From the NCBI RefSeq assembly GCF_044326205.1, contig NZ_JBIRCY010000038.1, forward strand, positions 1 to 64,000: DNA of 64,000 bases, in the 5' to 3' direction. This stretch comes from Kumtagia sp044326205 (GTDB lineage Bacteria > Pseudomonadota > Alphaproteobacteria > Rhizobiales > Rhizobiaceae). How positions within the stretch are numbered: position 1 is the first letter of the stretch; each line of letters starts with the position of its first letter. The notes beneath the pieces were generated by a model. That model worked only from the letters and a program-made list of their open reading frames with translations, was not told the DNA's origin and ran no database searches. A program made the translations under genes and the position numbers. This document shows positions 7,813 through 16,272 of this stretch, piece after piece.

Positions 7813-8451
7813 CTAAGCGCCCGTCTCGGAATTCGCCGCCCCAGCAGGCTTTGATTCTGGAGAGCCCTTGTGTCTCAGAAAAATCGATAAGAGGACCAGC
7901 ACTGCGGTCGACATGAATTCGGACTGCCAGTTCTGGAAGGATTCGAACCAGAGGTGGGCATCCATGAGGTAACTGGCAAGCGACTGTGCCTCTCCTCCGT
8001 GCCGAAGCGTCTCCGCGTTGGCGGCCGCAAGGCTCGCCCACCAATGCAGCGCAAAGGAGATGAAAAACAACACGGCCAGCGCTATCCCCAGCGAGTAAGA
8101 ATAAAGCCATGACAGAACCGGGTTCCGCCTCAGGGTAGTAGTCGGTAATTCGTCGTCGGGCCGGTCGGGATCGTCAGGATCGCGAGATTCAGCCGAGCCG
8201 CGCTGAAACAGCATCGCGGTAAGCATGACGTAGGCCGACATCTGCAGGAATTCGCTTTCCCAGTTTTCGAAAAGGGCCGATAGGAAATCGCCGCTCATCA
8301 GATACGCCAGCAGGCCGATTGCTGGAGAGCCGTGGTGCTGAAGCTCTTGATTGTAGGCGGAATGACCGGACCAGATCATTCCCAGCCCGCTGAACAGGAA
8401 CAGAGCCACCAGCGCAATCGTGAGGCCATTGTCCCGAAAGAAGGTTTTCAC
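7813..8451 (-). CDS. DUF6766-type membrane protein with internal duplication
   Basis: A 212-residue inner-membrane protein with four hydrophobic segments, arranged as two similar halves. The first half has FENWESEFLQMSAYVMLTAM followed by RGSAESRD, and the second has FQNWQSEFMSTAVLVLLSIF followed by KGSPESKP. The middle (residues about 83-105) is acidic and polar. The family is common in rhizobia and has no established function. It is the third gene of the minus-strand katE unit, 3 bp after the DUF6894-like gene, so it is probably expressed with catalase under general stress. Confidence 0.75.
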   Translation of the reverse strand: MKTFFRDNGLTIALVALFLFSGLGMIWSGHSAYNQELQHHGSPAIGLLAYLMSGDFLSALFENWESEFLQMSAYVMLTAMLFQRGSAESRDPDDPDRPDDELPTTTLRRNPVLSWLYSYSLGIALAVLFFISFALHWWASLAAANAETLRHGGEAQSLASYLMDAHLWFESFQNWQSEFMSTAVLVLLSIFLRHKGSPESKPAGAANSETGA

Positions 8452-8454
8452 GGA

Positions 8455-8961
8455 TCACTGCCTCGATTGGCGGGCAGCTTCAGCCTCTTGAACGTCGATG
8501 GCGCACAGCAGCTCGCCCCTTTCGTCCCGCACGCGTACGAGCCAGCCTGTCAAGGCGTCGGTACCCGGCTCCAGGTCGACCAAAAGATCGATTGCGCAGC
8601 GCATAGCCTCCTCACGCGCCGCGTCGAAGCTCGGCATCCTCGACGGCGGGACCTGTCGGCTGCCTTCACCGTCACGATACTCGAATATGTAAACGCCCTC
8701 GTTCCCATCGGCCGCCGTGACGGCGACTTCGTCGAAATTGCCGTTACTTCGTGCGTCGTAATCGTTGGCGGCGAGACCGAAAGTAGCGGTTTGCACCAGG
8801 ATTGCGCGTGCCCGATCAAGAGCTGCGTCGTCATTTCCAGCTTCGATTCTGGCCATGTCCACGGTCACGCAATCCCCGCCTTCTCCGCAGAAGAGAACCC
8901 GCAGGACAGGCTCTCCGGTCAACGCCGTCGCACGGGAGACATCAGTTCGAACAATTTCCAT
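8455..8961 (-). CDS. DUF6894-like protein
   Basis: A 168-residue soluble acidic protein. The C-terminal 45 residues (TDALTGWLVRVRDERGELL followed by AIDVQEAEAA) match the pattern of DUF6894 proteins, small orphan domains that are frequent in rhizobia. The N-terminal part contains a second, more diverged strand-rich segment. No catalytic motif is evident. It lies 30 bp downstream of katE and 3 bp upstream of the DUF6766 gene on the same strand, which suggests one operon driven by the katE promoter. Confidence 0.65.
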   Translation of the reverse strand: MEIVRTDVSRATALTGEPVLRVLFCGEGGDCVTVDMARIEAGNDDAALDRARAILVQTATFGLAANDYDARSNGNFDEVAVTAADGNEGVYIFEYRDGEGSRQVPPSRMPSFDAAREEAMRCAIDLLVDLEPGTDALTGWLVRVRDERGELLCAIDVQEAEAARQSRQ

Positions 8962-8991
8962 TCGGCACTCCTCCTAAAGCACTCGCAACGG

Positions 8992-11103
8992 TCACAGCTT
9001 GACGGCCATTTCCCGGCTCCAAAGACGGAGCTTCCGGCATGACTCGATGAATCTGGCGACCGCCTTCGGATCCTCGAGCTCGATCAGGCCTTCGTCAGCT
9101 TCAGGATCGACACCGGCCTTCTGCAATAGCGGGATGCTACCCGGCGTGAACGCGATGAACTTGCAGTGGGCGAAGGCGTCGGCGACGAAATCTCGAGCCG
9201 CCGCCTCGCCGGTCAAGCGATCAGCTCCCTCTTTAGAGAGGATCAGTGCCACGGCGTCGAACAGAACCGATGGCCCGCCGTCGATCATGTGCTTCGCCGC
9301 GATCCAGCTGCCGTCAGCGGCCTCGACGCCGCCGACCTTCGGCGCGACGACCTCCATGACGGCGCCTTCTTTCTCGATCGCTGTTTGCAACTTCTTCAGC
9401 AATGCCGCATCGGCGCCGGGACTGACAAGCACGCCAACCTTGCGGCCGGCAAAGCTTTCCGGGCCGTTTTCGATGATACTGAGCGCTGGCGACGGTTCGA
9501 GATCGTCGCGGGGCGCAACAGCGGCATCCGCCGGCTTGGGCAGTTCCTTCATGCCGAGTTTGTCGGCGACTGTTTCGGCAAGTCCCTCGTCAATGTTGAG
9601 TAGATGCGCGACCATGCGCTCACGGATGGCAACCGTCTCGACCTTGCTCAGCTCAAACGTCAATGCCATCGCGATATGGCGCTGCTCTGGTGCAGTCTGG
9701 CTGTTAAAGAACTGGCGCGCCTGGCTGTAGTGGTCGGCGAAGCTTTCAGCGCGTAGCCGGACCTTCTGCCCTTCCTCCGCATCCGCGAAAGACCGGAAAC
9801 CCCGCTGTGGCGATTCCCGAGGGCCTTCGCCAAAGGAATTCGGCTGGTAGTTCACGCGCCCGACAGGGTTGCGCATCGCCATATGCCCGTCCTGCTGGAA
9901 GTGGTGGAATGGGCACTTCGGGGCATTGATTGGGATATGCGTGAAGTTGGGGCTACCGAGACGTTTCAACTGGGTGTCGAGATAGGAAAAGTTGCGGCCC
10001 TGCAGCAGCGGGTCGTTGGAGAAGTCGATCCCCGGCGGCACGTTCTGCGTCATGAACGCGACCTGCTCGGTCTCGGCGAAGAAATTGTCGGGCATACGGT
10101 CTAGGACCAGTCGGCCGACCGGCACCGGTGGAAGAATTTCTTCGGGGATGATCTTGGTCGGGTCGAGAACGTCGAAGTCGAAACTGTCCGCGAACGCTTG
10201 GTCGAAAAGCTGCAGGTTGAGCTCCCATTCCGGGAAGTCGCCTGCCTGAATGGCATTCCACAGGTCGCGCCGGTGGAAATCGGGGTCGGCGCCGTTGATC
10301 TTGACAGCTTCGTTCCAGACCACCGACTGCATGCCGAGCTTGGGCTTCCAGATGAATTTGACAAAGGTGGATTCATCCTTGGCATTGACCAAGCGGAACG
10401 TGTGTACGCCAAAGCCCTGCATGAAGCGAAAGGAGCGCGGGATGGCGCGGTCGGACATGACCCACATGATCATGTGCATCGATTCCGGTGTGAGGCTTAT
10501 AAAGTCCCAGAAATTGTCATGGGCGGACGCGGCCTGCGGAAAGGCGCGGTCGGGCTCGGGCTTCACGGAGTGAATAATGTCGGGGAATTTGATGGCGTCC
10601 TGGATGAAGAACACGGGGATGTTGTTGCCGACGAGATCCCAGTTGCCTTCCTGCGTATAGAATTTTACCGCAAACCCTCGCACATCTCGCGCCAAGTCGA
10701 ACGAACCTTTCGATCCGGCGACAGTCGAGAAGCGCACAAAGACCGGCGTCTTTTCGCCGGCGCGCTGGAAGATGTCGGCACGCGTATAGGCCGCGAGCGA
10801 CTCGTAGGTCTCGAAAAAGCCGTGTGCGCCATAACCGCGCGCATGCACAACGCGTTCGGGGATGCGCTCGTGATCGAAGTGGAAAATCTTCTCTCGGAAG
10901 TGAAAGTCCTCGATCAGCGTTGGCCCCCGCTCGCCGACCTTCAAAGTGTTCTGGTCGTCCGCAACCGGGCCGCCCTGAGCCGTCGTCAGGACCGGGATGT
11001 CCCCCTCGGCGATCTGGTGAAGTTCTCCCCCGTTCCCTCGCGTCAGCTTTTGATCATGGATCGTCGCGGGCTTGCCCGACGACTGTCTAGCGCTCTTCGT
11101 CAT
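8992..11103 (-). CDS. katE: Large-subunit catalase HPII (KatE type)
   Basis: A 703-residue clade-2 catalase that dismutates hydrogen peroxide in the cytoplasm. The distal His87 in VVHARGYGAHG, distal Asn160 in DLVGNNIP and the proximal heme tyrosine in NFSYLDTQLKRLG (about residue 372) are all present. Residues from about 580 form the flavodoxin/DJ-1-like C-terminal domain (VGVLVSPGADAALL) that marks large-subunit catalases. Length is slightly short of E. coli KatE, as is usual outside enterics. It shares a 201-bp intergenic region with the divergent DUF4142 gene, and each side carries a stress promoter candidate. Confidence 0.95.
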   Translation of the reverse strand: MTKSARQSSGKPATIHDQKLTRGNGGELHQIAEGDIPVLTTAQGGPVADDQNTLKVGERGPTLIEDFHFREKIFHFDHERIPERVVHARGYGAHGFFETYESLAAYTRADIFQRAGEKTPVFVRFSTVAGSKGSFDLARDVRGFAVKFYTQEGNWDLVGNNIPVFFIQDAIKFPDIIHSVKPEPDRAFPQAASAHDNFWDFISLTPESMHMIMWVMSDRAIPRSFRFMQGFGVHTFRLVNAKDESTFVKFIWKPKLGMQSVVWNEAVKINGADPDFHRRDLWNAIQAGDFPEWELNLQLFDQAFADSFDFDVLDPTKIIPEEILPPVPVGRLVLDRMPDNFFAETEQVAFMTQNVPPGIDFSNDPLLQGRNFSYLDTQLKRLGSPNFTHIPINAPKCPFHHFQQDGHMAMRNPVGRVNYQPNSFGEGPRESPQRGFRSFADAEEGQKVRLRAESFADHYSQARQFFNSQTAPEQRHIAMALTFELSKVETVAIRERMVAHLLNIDEGLAETVADKLGMKELPKPADAAVAPRDDLEPSPALSIIENGPESFAGRKVGVLVSPGADAALLKKLQTAIEKEGAVMEVVAPKVGGVEAADGSWIAAKHMIDGGPSVLFDAVALILSKEGADRLTGEAAARDFVADAFAHCKFIAFTPGSIPLLQKAGVDPEADEGLIELEDPKAVARFIESCRKLRLWSREMAVKL

Positions 11104-11144
11104 TGTTGTTCCTTCAAGGAATTGCGCATTTGCGCCCCACCCTT

Positions 11145-11169
11145 AATGCGATCGTCAGCATTGTGTTCC
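11145..11169 (-). promoter_or_regulatory. Candidate general-stress promoter of katE
   Basis: On the minus strand GGAAC (11169-11165) is followed after 18 bases by TT (11146-11145). It lies about 42 bp upstream of the katE start. The -10 reads CATT rather than CGTT. Confidence 0.45.
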
Positions 11170-11241
11170 GAACAGGAGGGTTGGCAAAAAACCGAAAATT
11201 GCCAGCGGAAGCACAAATAACTTCGTCATCGACAATCGAAA

Positions 11242-11266
11242 GGAACAAACGCGATACCGGTTTGTT
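11242..11266 (+). promoter_or_regulatory. Candidate general-stress promoter of the DUF4142 gene
   Basis: GGAAC at 11242-11246 is followed after 18 bases by TT at 11265-11266 (TGTT), 38 bp before ATG 11305. Together with the minus-strand site at 11145-11169 it forms a divergent pair. Confidence 0.5.
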
Positions 11267-11304
11267 TCTGTCTCAGCACACGAAGTGCCTCACAAGGACC
11301 TCTC

Positions 11305-12060
11305 ATGAAAACCCGCTTACTTCTGGCCTCGGCGGCCACCGCCGCAGCCCTCTATGTTGCGCTCCCCGCGCTCGCGGCGGACACCGCCCAAGAATTCGTC
11401 AACAAGGCTGCGATCGGCGGAATGTTCGAGGTGGAATCGAGCAAGGTTGCCGCCGGCAAAGTTCAGGACCAGAGCGTGGAGGATTTCGCGCAAAAGATGA
11501 TCGACGATCATGGCGCCGCCAACGCCAAACTCGCGACGATCGCCGGCGAGCAGAAGCTGGAGGTGCCTACGGCGCTCGACGCCAAGCACAAGGCCGATCT
11601 CGATACCTTGAACAATGCGGTCGACCCGGTCGACGCCCCCTACATCCAGATGCAGCGAGATGCGCATGCCGAGGCGGTCACTCTGTTCGAAACCTACGCC
11701 CAGGACGGCGACAACGCGCCTTTGAAGAGCTTTGCCGCGGAAACGCTGCCCACCCTTAAAATGCACCGAGAGATGGTGGAAGCGATGGCATCCGGGACGC
11801 CTGACGGTCAGTCCGGATCTTCAACCTCCACGACGGCCGTTAACACGCCGGACACCACGAATCCGGCGGCCCCCGTGCCGGGCGCGAACAGCTTCACCGA
11901 AGACCAAGCCAGGGACCGTATCCAGGAAGCCGGGTTCACTGACGTCACCGCGCTGACCAAGGATGATCAGGGCATCTGGCGCGGTCAGGCCGTCAAAGAC
12001 GGCAAAAGCACCGCTGTTGCCCTCGACTTCCAAGGCAACGTCGTTGCCGGCGCCAACTGA
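11305..12060 (+). CDS. Exported DUF4142 protein with a C-terminal PepSY-like domain
   Basis: A 251-residue protein with a clear signal peptide (MKTRLLLASAATAAALYVALPALA, cleaved after ALA near residue 24). Residues about 27-165 are a helical DUF4142 domain, a ferritin-like periplasmic fold with no known reaction (FVNKAAIGGMFEVESSK, MIDDHGAANAKL). A Ser/Thr/Pro linker follows, then residues about 197-250 resemble a PepSY-like domain (SFTEDQARDRIQEAGF, WRGQAVKDGKS). The combination is less common than either domain alone. It is divergent from katE and 24 bp before the next stress gene, so a periplasmic stress role is likely. Confidence 0.8.
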   Translation: MKTRLLLASAATAAALYVALPALAADTAQEFVNKAAIGGMFEVESSKVAAGKVQDQSVEDFAQKMIDDHGAANAKLATIAGEQKLEVPTALDAKHKADLDTLNNAVDPVDAPYIQMQRDAHAEAVTLFETYAQDGDNAPLKSFAAETLPTLKMHREMVEAMASGTPDGQSGSSTSTTAVNTPDTTNPAAPVPGANSFTEDQARDRIQEAGFTDVTALTKDDQGIWRGQAVKDGKSTAVALDFQGNVVAGAN

Positions 12061-12084
12061 GCACAAATTTAGGAGTTCAAGACT

Positions 12085-12699
12085 ATGAAGACTATTACCG
12101 GACTGTTCGACAACTATGAAGATGCCTCCGCCGCGGTCAGGGACCTAGAGGCGAACGGCGTTCCGAATTCCGACATCAGCATTGTCGCGAGCAACTCGAC
12201 CGGTTGGTACGACGACGACAACATCCGCGATGATAGCACCGACGCTGCGGAAGGTGCAGCTGGCGGTGCCGGCATCGGTGCAGTCGTTGGGGGCGCTGGC
12301 GGATTGTTGACGGGGCTTGGTCTTATGGCGATTCCAGGGGTCGGCCCGGTCGTGGCCGCCGGATGGCTCGCCGCCACGGCCGTCGGTGCCTTCGGCGGTG
12401 CGGTGGTAGGCGGAGCCGCCGGTGGCATTGTCGGGGCTCTCACCGATTCTGGAATTCCCGAAGACGATGCCCATGTCTATGCGGAAGGTGTTCGTCGGGG
12501 CGGGACTTTAGTGACAGCCAGGGTTGCCGACAACCTTATCGCTGACGCGGAAGCAATTCTCGGCCAGGCCAATTCCGTTAATCTGGAAGAGCGCCGCACC
12601 TCGTACAATGAGAGTGGTTGGACTGCCTTCGATCCTCACGCCGAAGACTATACCGTCGACAAGATCGGCGACCGAGCAAGAACCGTCAACAGGCCATGA
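12085..12699 (+). CDS. Glycine-rich general stress protein (YflT/GsiB-like N-terminal domain)
   Basis: A 204-residue protein. The first 40 residues (MKTITGLFDNYEDASAAVRD then LEANGVPNSDISIVAS) match the N-terminal pattern of general stress protein 17M/YflT-like domains. Residues about 60-125 are a long Gly/Ala run with GxxxG spacing, which may insert in the membrane. The C-terminal part returns to a soluble strand pattern. It starts 24 bp after the DUF4142 gene and ends at a strong terminator, so the two form one operon under the promoter near 11242. Confidence 0.8.
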   Translation: MKTITGLFDNYEDASAAVRDLEANGVPNSDISIVASNSTGWYDDDNIRDDSTDAAEGAAGGAGIGAVVGGAGGLLTGLGLMAIPGVGPVVAAGWLAATAVGAFGGAVVGGAAGGIVGALTDSGIPEDDAHVYAEGVRRGGTLVTARVADNLIADAEAILGQANSVNLEERRTSYNESGWTAFDPHAEDYTVDKIGDRARTVNRP

Positions 12700-12705
12700 T
12701 CACCC

Positions 12706-12736
12706 AAATCCGCTGTTCTTAGAACAGCGGATTTTT
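12706..12736 (+). terminator. Rho-independent terminator
   Basis: A perfect 13-bp stem pairs AAATCCGCTGTTC (12706-12718) with GAACAGCGGATTT (12722-12734) around a 3-base loop, ending in a T run. It closes the DUF4142/stress-protein operon. Confidence 0.85.
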
Positions 12737-12772
12737 CGTGACCCGCTGGGATGTGCCCGCAACCAGCTCCAA

Positions 12773-12792
12773 CATCGGGCACGAGCCCGATG
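12773..12792 (+). promoter_or_regulatory. Stem-loop in the leader of the glycan operon
   Basis: CATCGGGC (12773-12780) pairs perfectly with GCCCGATG (12785-12792) around ACGA. It lies 52 bp before the proposed TTG start of the first glycan gene and could act in attenuation or mRNA stability. No T run follows. Confidence 0.4.
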
Positions 12793-12844
12793 GGTGTTTC
12801 CGTTCGCCGCTCGTTTCGGCCTTAGTATCCAAGAGAATGCTGCC

Positions 12845-15190
12845 TTGAACGTCACAGTCTCGCTCTCATCTTCCGAACTAGAACGCACTTTCGGGGATTA
12901 CCCCCTGATCTGCTTTTCGCACCTGCGCTGGGATTTCGTTCTTCAGCGGCCGCAGCATCTCATGCAGCGATTTTCGAATCACCGCCGGGTGTTCTTTTGG
13001 GAAGAGCACATCCCGACAGACCATCACCTGCCCTATCTCGAATTCCACGCTTTCGACGGTACGGAAGTCGTTGCCGTGCGGCCACGTATCCCACATGCAT
13101 GGCAGAGTGAACGGCTTCAAGCCGCGCTGTCGCGCCTGCTTGACCAACTACTTGCGCTGACCGGTGCCGAGCGGCCGATCCTGTGGTTCTACACACCGGT
13201 CATGTATCCGATTGCACAGCATATCGATGCCGCAGCAGTGGTATACGACTGCATGGACGAACTGTCGGCTTTCCGCTTCGCGCCTCCCGATCTGCGCGCG
13301 CGCGAAAAGCTTTTGATGCAGCACGCCGACGTCGTCTTCACCGGAGGCCATAGTATCTATGAAGCAAAGCGGTATCAGCATGGCAACATCCATGCCTTCC
13401 CCTCGAGCGTCGACTTTGCGCATTTCGTCGCCGCGCGCTCGAGTGCCGCCGCTTCCGCCAACTCAGCCAAATCACGGGCTGTTCTCGGCTATTACGGCGT
13501 TATCGACGAGCGTATCGACCTCGACCTTATCGCAAAGCTGGCCGTGGCGCGGCCAGACTGGTCGATGGTCATGGTTGGGCCGATCGCCAAGATCGACCCA
13601 CTGTCGCTGCCTCAGGCGAAAAATATCCACTATCCCGGTCGCAAGGATTATGCCGAACTTCCCGCATGCCTGGCCGGTTGGGACGTGGCATTGATGCCCT
13701 TTGCGATCAACGAGGCGACGCGTTTCATCAGCCCGACCAAGACGCCGGAATATCTGGCGGCAGGCAGACCCGTGGTTTCAACACCCGTTCCAGACGTCGT
13801 ACGCCACTATGGCGATGTTGAGGGCGTCCTGATTGCCGGCGACACCGATGCCTTCATTGCAGCCTGCGAGCAGGCACTTGCGTTGTCGAGAAATCGCAAT
13901 GCCTGGCTTCCGGCGGTCGACAGGCTTCTGGCCCGCACCTCCTGGGACCAGACTTTCCTGAACATGTCAGCGCTGGTCGACGAAGCCATCGCGAAGAAAA
14001 GCGAGATGGTTAGCACCCCAGCGAAGCCGGTTATCTTTCGGCCGACCGGCGCAGCACCCTACGATTATCTCGTCGTCGGTGCAGGCTTCGCCGGTTCGGT
14101 ACTAGCCGAGCGGTTAGCTACGTCCGGCAAGCGGGTCTTCCTCTGCGACCGTCGCCCGCATATCGCGGGCAACACATTCGATATGCGCAATGAAGCCGGC
14201 ATTCTCATTCACAAGTACGGACCGCACATCTTCCATACCAACAGTGAGGAAATCTTTGCCTATCTCTCCCGATTTACGCGCTGGCGTCCCTACGAACATC
14301 GCGTACTTGCCGACGTAGGCAGAAGGCTCATACCGATTCCTATCAACCGCACGACGCTGAATGGACTTTATGGACTCGATCTGAAGGATGAGGCTGCCGC
14401 TGCCGACTTCCTTGCAAGCCGGGCCGAGCCGGTAGCAGACATCCGTACATCGCGAGATGTGGTCATCAGCCAAGTGGGCACTGACCTTTACCGAACTTTC
14501 TTCGAGGGCTACACGCGCAAGCAATGGGGACTCGATCCCTCGCAGCTTGACAAATCCGTGACGGCTCGCATCCCGACTCGCACATCGACCGACGACCGCT
14601 ATTTCCTCGACACCTATCAGGCAATGCCGGCAGACGGCTTTACGCGTCTCTTCGAGAATATGCTCTACCACGACAACATTCGCGTCGAGACTGGGGTTGA
14701 TCACCGAGATCTGGACGGCGAAAAACTTGCGCGCCGCACCATCTTCACAGGGCCGATCGACGCCTTTTTTCTCCATCGGTTAGGGCCGCTGCCCTATCGC
14801 AGTCTTGAATTTCGCCACGAAACGCTGGATCAGGAGCAGTTTCAGCCCGTCGCGGTCGTCAACTACCCATCCGAGGACGTGCCGTACACCCGCGTCACCG
14901 AATACAAGCACCTCACTGGCCAGAGCCACGCAAAAACCAGCATTTCATACGAATACGCTCGCGCCGACGGTGACCCCTATTACCCGATCCCGCGGCCAGA
15001 GAACCAGTCGCTCTACAAGCAATACGAGGCGCTGGCACGCACGCAGGACGATGTCATCTTTGTCGGACGTCTCGGCACCTATAAATATTACAACATGGAC
15101 CAGGTCGTCGGGCAGGCCCTTGCCACGTTCCGGCGACTGGAGAAGGCCGAGGCCATGGCGGCCGAAAATTGGACTGCGGCAGCAGAATGA
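12845..15190 (+). CDS. Fusion of a GT-B glycosyltransferase and UDP-galactopyranose mutase
   Basis: About 781 residues from TTG 12845. Residues 1-395 are a glycosyltransferase with CFSHLRWDFVLQRPQHLMQR at the start and a FISPTKTPEYLAAGRPV nucleotide-sugar segment. Residues from 406 are UDP-galactopyranose mutase: FAD motif VVGAGFAGSVLAERLA, HKYGPHIFHTN, PIPINRTT and YTRVTEYKHLTG. The second half converts UDP-galactopyranose to UDP-galactofuranose, and the first half may transfer the product directly. TTG is chosen because the preceding frame overlaps a terminator and is not conserved-looking; AAGAGAA lies upstream. It heads a six-gene operon and overlaps the next gene by ATGA. Confidence 0.85.
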   Translation: MNVTVSLSSSELERTFGDYPLICFSHLRWDFVLQRPQHLMQRFSNHRRVFFWEEHIPTDHHLPYLEFHAFDGTEVVAVRPRIPHAWQSERLQAALSRLLDQLLALTGAERPILWFYTPVMYPIAQHIDAAAVVYDCMDELSAFRFAPPDLRAREKLLMQHADVVFTGGHSIYEAKRYQHGNIHAFPSSVDFAHFVAARSSAAASANSAKSRAVLGYYGVIDERIDLDLIAKLAVARPDWSMVMVGPIAKIDPLSLPQAKNIHYPGRKDYAELPACLAGWDVALMPFAINEATRFISPTKTPEYLAAGRPVVSTPVPDVVRHYGDVEGVLIAGDTDAFIAACEQALALSRNRNAWLPAVDRLLARTSWDQTFLNMSALVDEAIAKKSEMVSTPAKPVIFRPTGAAPYDYLVVGAGFAGSVLAERLATSGKRVFLCDRRPHIAGNTFDMRNEAGILIHKYGPHIFHTNSEEIFAYLSRFTRWRPYEHRVLADVGRRLIPIPINRTTLNGLYGLDLKDEAAAADFLASRAEPVADIRTSRDVVISQVGTDLYRTFFEGYTRKQWGLDPSQLDKSVTARIPTRTSTDDRYFLDTYQAMPADGFTRLFENMLYHDNIRVETGVDHRDLDGEKLARRTIFTGPIDAFFLHRLGPLPYRSLEFRHETLDQEQFQPVAVVNYPSEDVPYTRVTEYKHLTGQSHAKTSISYEYARADGDPYYPIPRPENQSLYKQYEALARTQDDVIFVGRLGTYKYYNMDQVVGQALATFRRLEKAEAMAAENWTAAAE

Positions 15191-16272
15191 CCAGCGATCG
15201 GCCCCTGATCGCGCTGGCCACGGACAGCGCGGTGCCTTCCGGCGTGGGCGAGCACATGCTTACGCTCGCAAGAGCGCTCTCACCCACGCATGATATCGCG
15301 CTCGTCTTCCCTCCCAATGACGACGCGGCTCGCTTCATAAGCCGTGGCAGCGAGGCAGGCTTTGAAACCGTTAGGCTGGACGACGCCTTTGCCGGATGGC
15401 TCAAAACGCTGCGTCCAGCAATCCTTCACGTCCATGCCGGCATCGGCTGGGAAGGCCATGATTTGGTGGAAGCAGGTTGGAACGTAGGCATTCCTGTCGT
15501 ACGCACTGAGCACCTCCCATACCTGCTCACAGATCCAGATCAAAAATCCCGTCATCGCATAGCGGCGAACCTAGCGGACACGCTCGTCGTCGTTTCAGAT
15601 GCCGCGGCAGAGAGCTACCTGGCCGAGGGTTTCGCCCATACCTTGACCATCCGCAACGGCATCGACACGCCGGTGGCGCGTAGAACACGCAGCCAAACCC
15701 GCGCAGCGTTGGCCATCGCCGACGAATCGCAGATTGTAATCACTGTTGCGCGCTTCACTGCGCAAAAAGGTCATGCTTGCCTGTTGCGCGCGGCTGAGGA
15801 AGTGACGCGCGAACTGCAGCATGTTGTTTTTCTCTTGGTTGGCGACGGGCCTGATCGGGAGGCCATGAAGATATTGGCCACGTCCTTGGAGTTATCCAAC
15901 GTTGCGTTCCTCGGCAAACGCACGGACGTGCCGGATCTGCTCGCAGCGGCCGACTTGTTCGTGCTGCCGTCGCTGTTTGAAGGGCTTCCCCTTGCGGTGT
16001 TGGAGGCGATGGCGCTTGCCTTGCCGGTCGTCGCAACCCGCATCGGCGGCACCATCGAGGCCTTGGGTAGCGACCATCCCTTTCTGGTATCTGCCGGCGA
16101 GCCGTCGCCGCTTGCCGCCGCAATCGTCGCGGCTCTCGCCAGTGGAGCCACAAGCCAGGCCGTTGGTTACACAGAACGCAAACGCTTTGAGGAACGGTTT
16201 ACCGCAACGCGTATGGGCCAGGAAACGGCATCGCTATACCGCGCGGCGAGCGAAAGGATGTGCGTAGCATGA
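15187..16272 (+). CDS. Glycosyltransferase family 4 protein
   Basis: A 361-residue GT-B glycosyltransferase starting at ATG 15187, which overlaps the stop of the upstream gene. The C-terminal nucleotide-sugar half is clear: VITVARFTAQKGHACLLRA, LVGDGPDREAMKILA and the EX7E-like LPSLFEGLPLAVLEAMALALP. The acceptor and donor sugars are unknown. No signal peptide or membrane segment is seen, so it acts at the cytoplasmic face on a lipid or sugar acceptor. Translational coupling to the neighbours indicates a shared pathway. Confidence 0.85.
   Translation: MTSDRPLIALATDSAVPSGVGEHMLTLARALSPTHDIALVFPPNDDAARFISRGSEAGFETVRLDDAFAGWLKTLRPAILHVHAGIGWEGHDLVEAGWNVGIPVVRTEHLPYLLTDPDQKSRHRIAANLADTLVVVSDAAAESYLAEGFAHTLTIRNGIDTPVARRTRSQTRAALAIADESQIVITVARFTAQKGHACLLRAAEEVTRELQHVVFLLVGDGPDREAMKILATSLELSNVAFLGKRTDVPDLLAAADLFVLPSLFEGLPLAVLEAMALALPVVATRIGGTIEALGSDHPFLVSAGEPSPLAAAIVAALASGATSQAVGYTERKRFEERFTATRMGQETASLYRAASERMCVA

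Noticed and set aside
10198..11220. A 340-codon open frame on the plus strand
   Set aside because: It is antisense to katE and also runs through the divergent promoter region.
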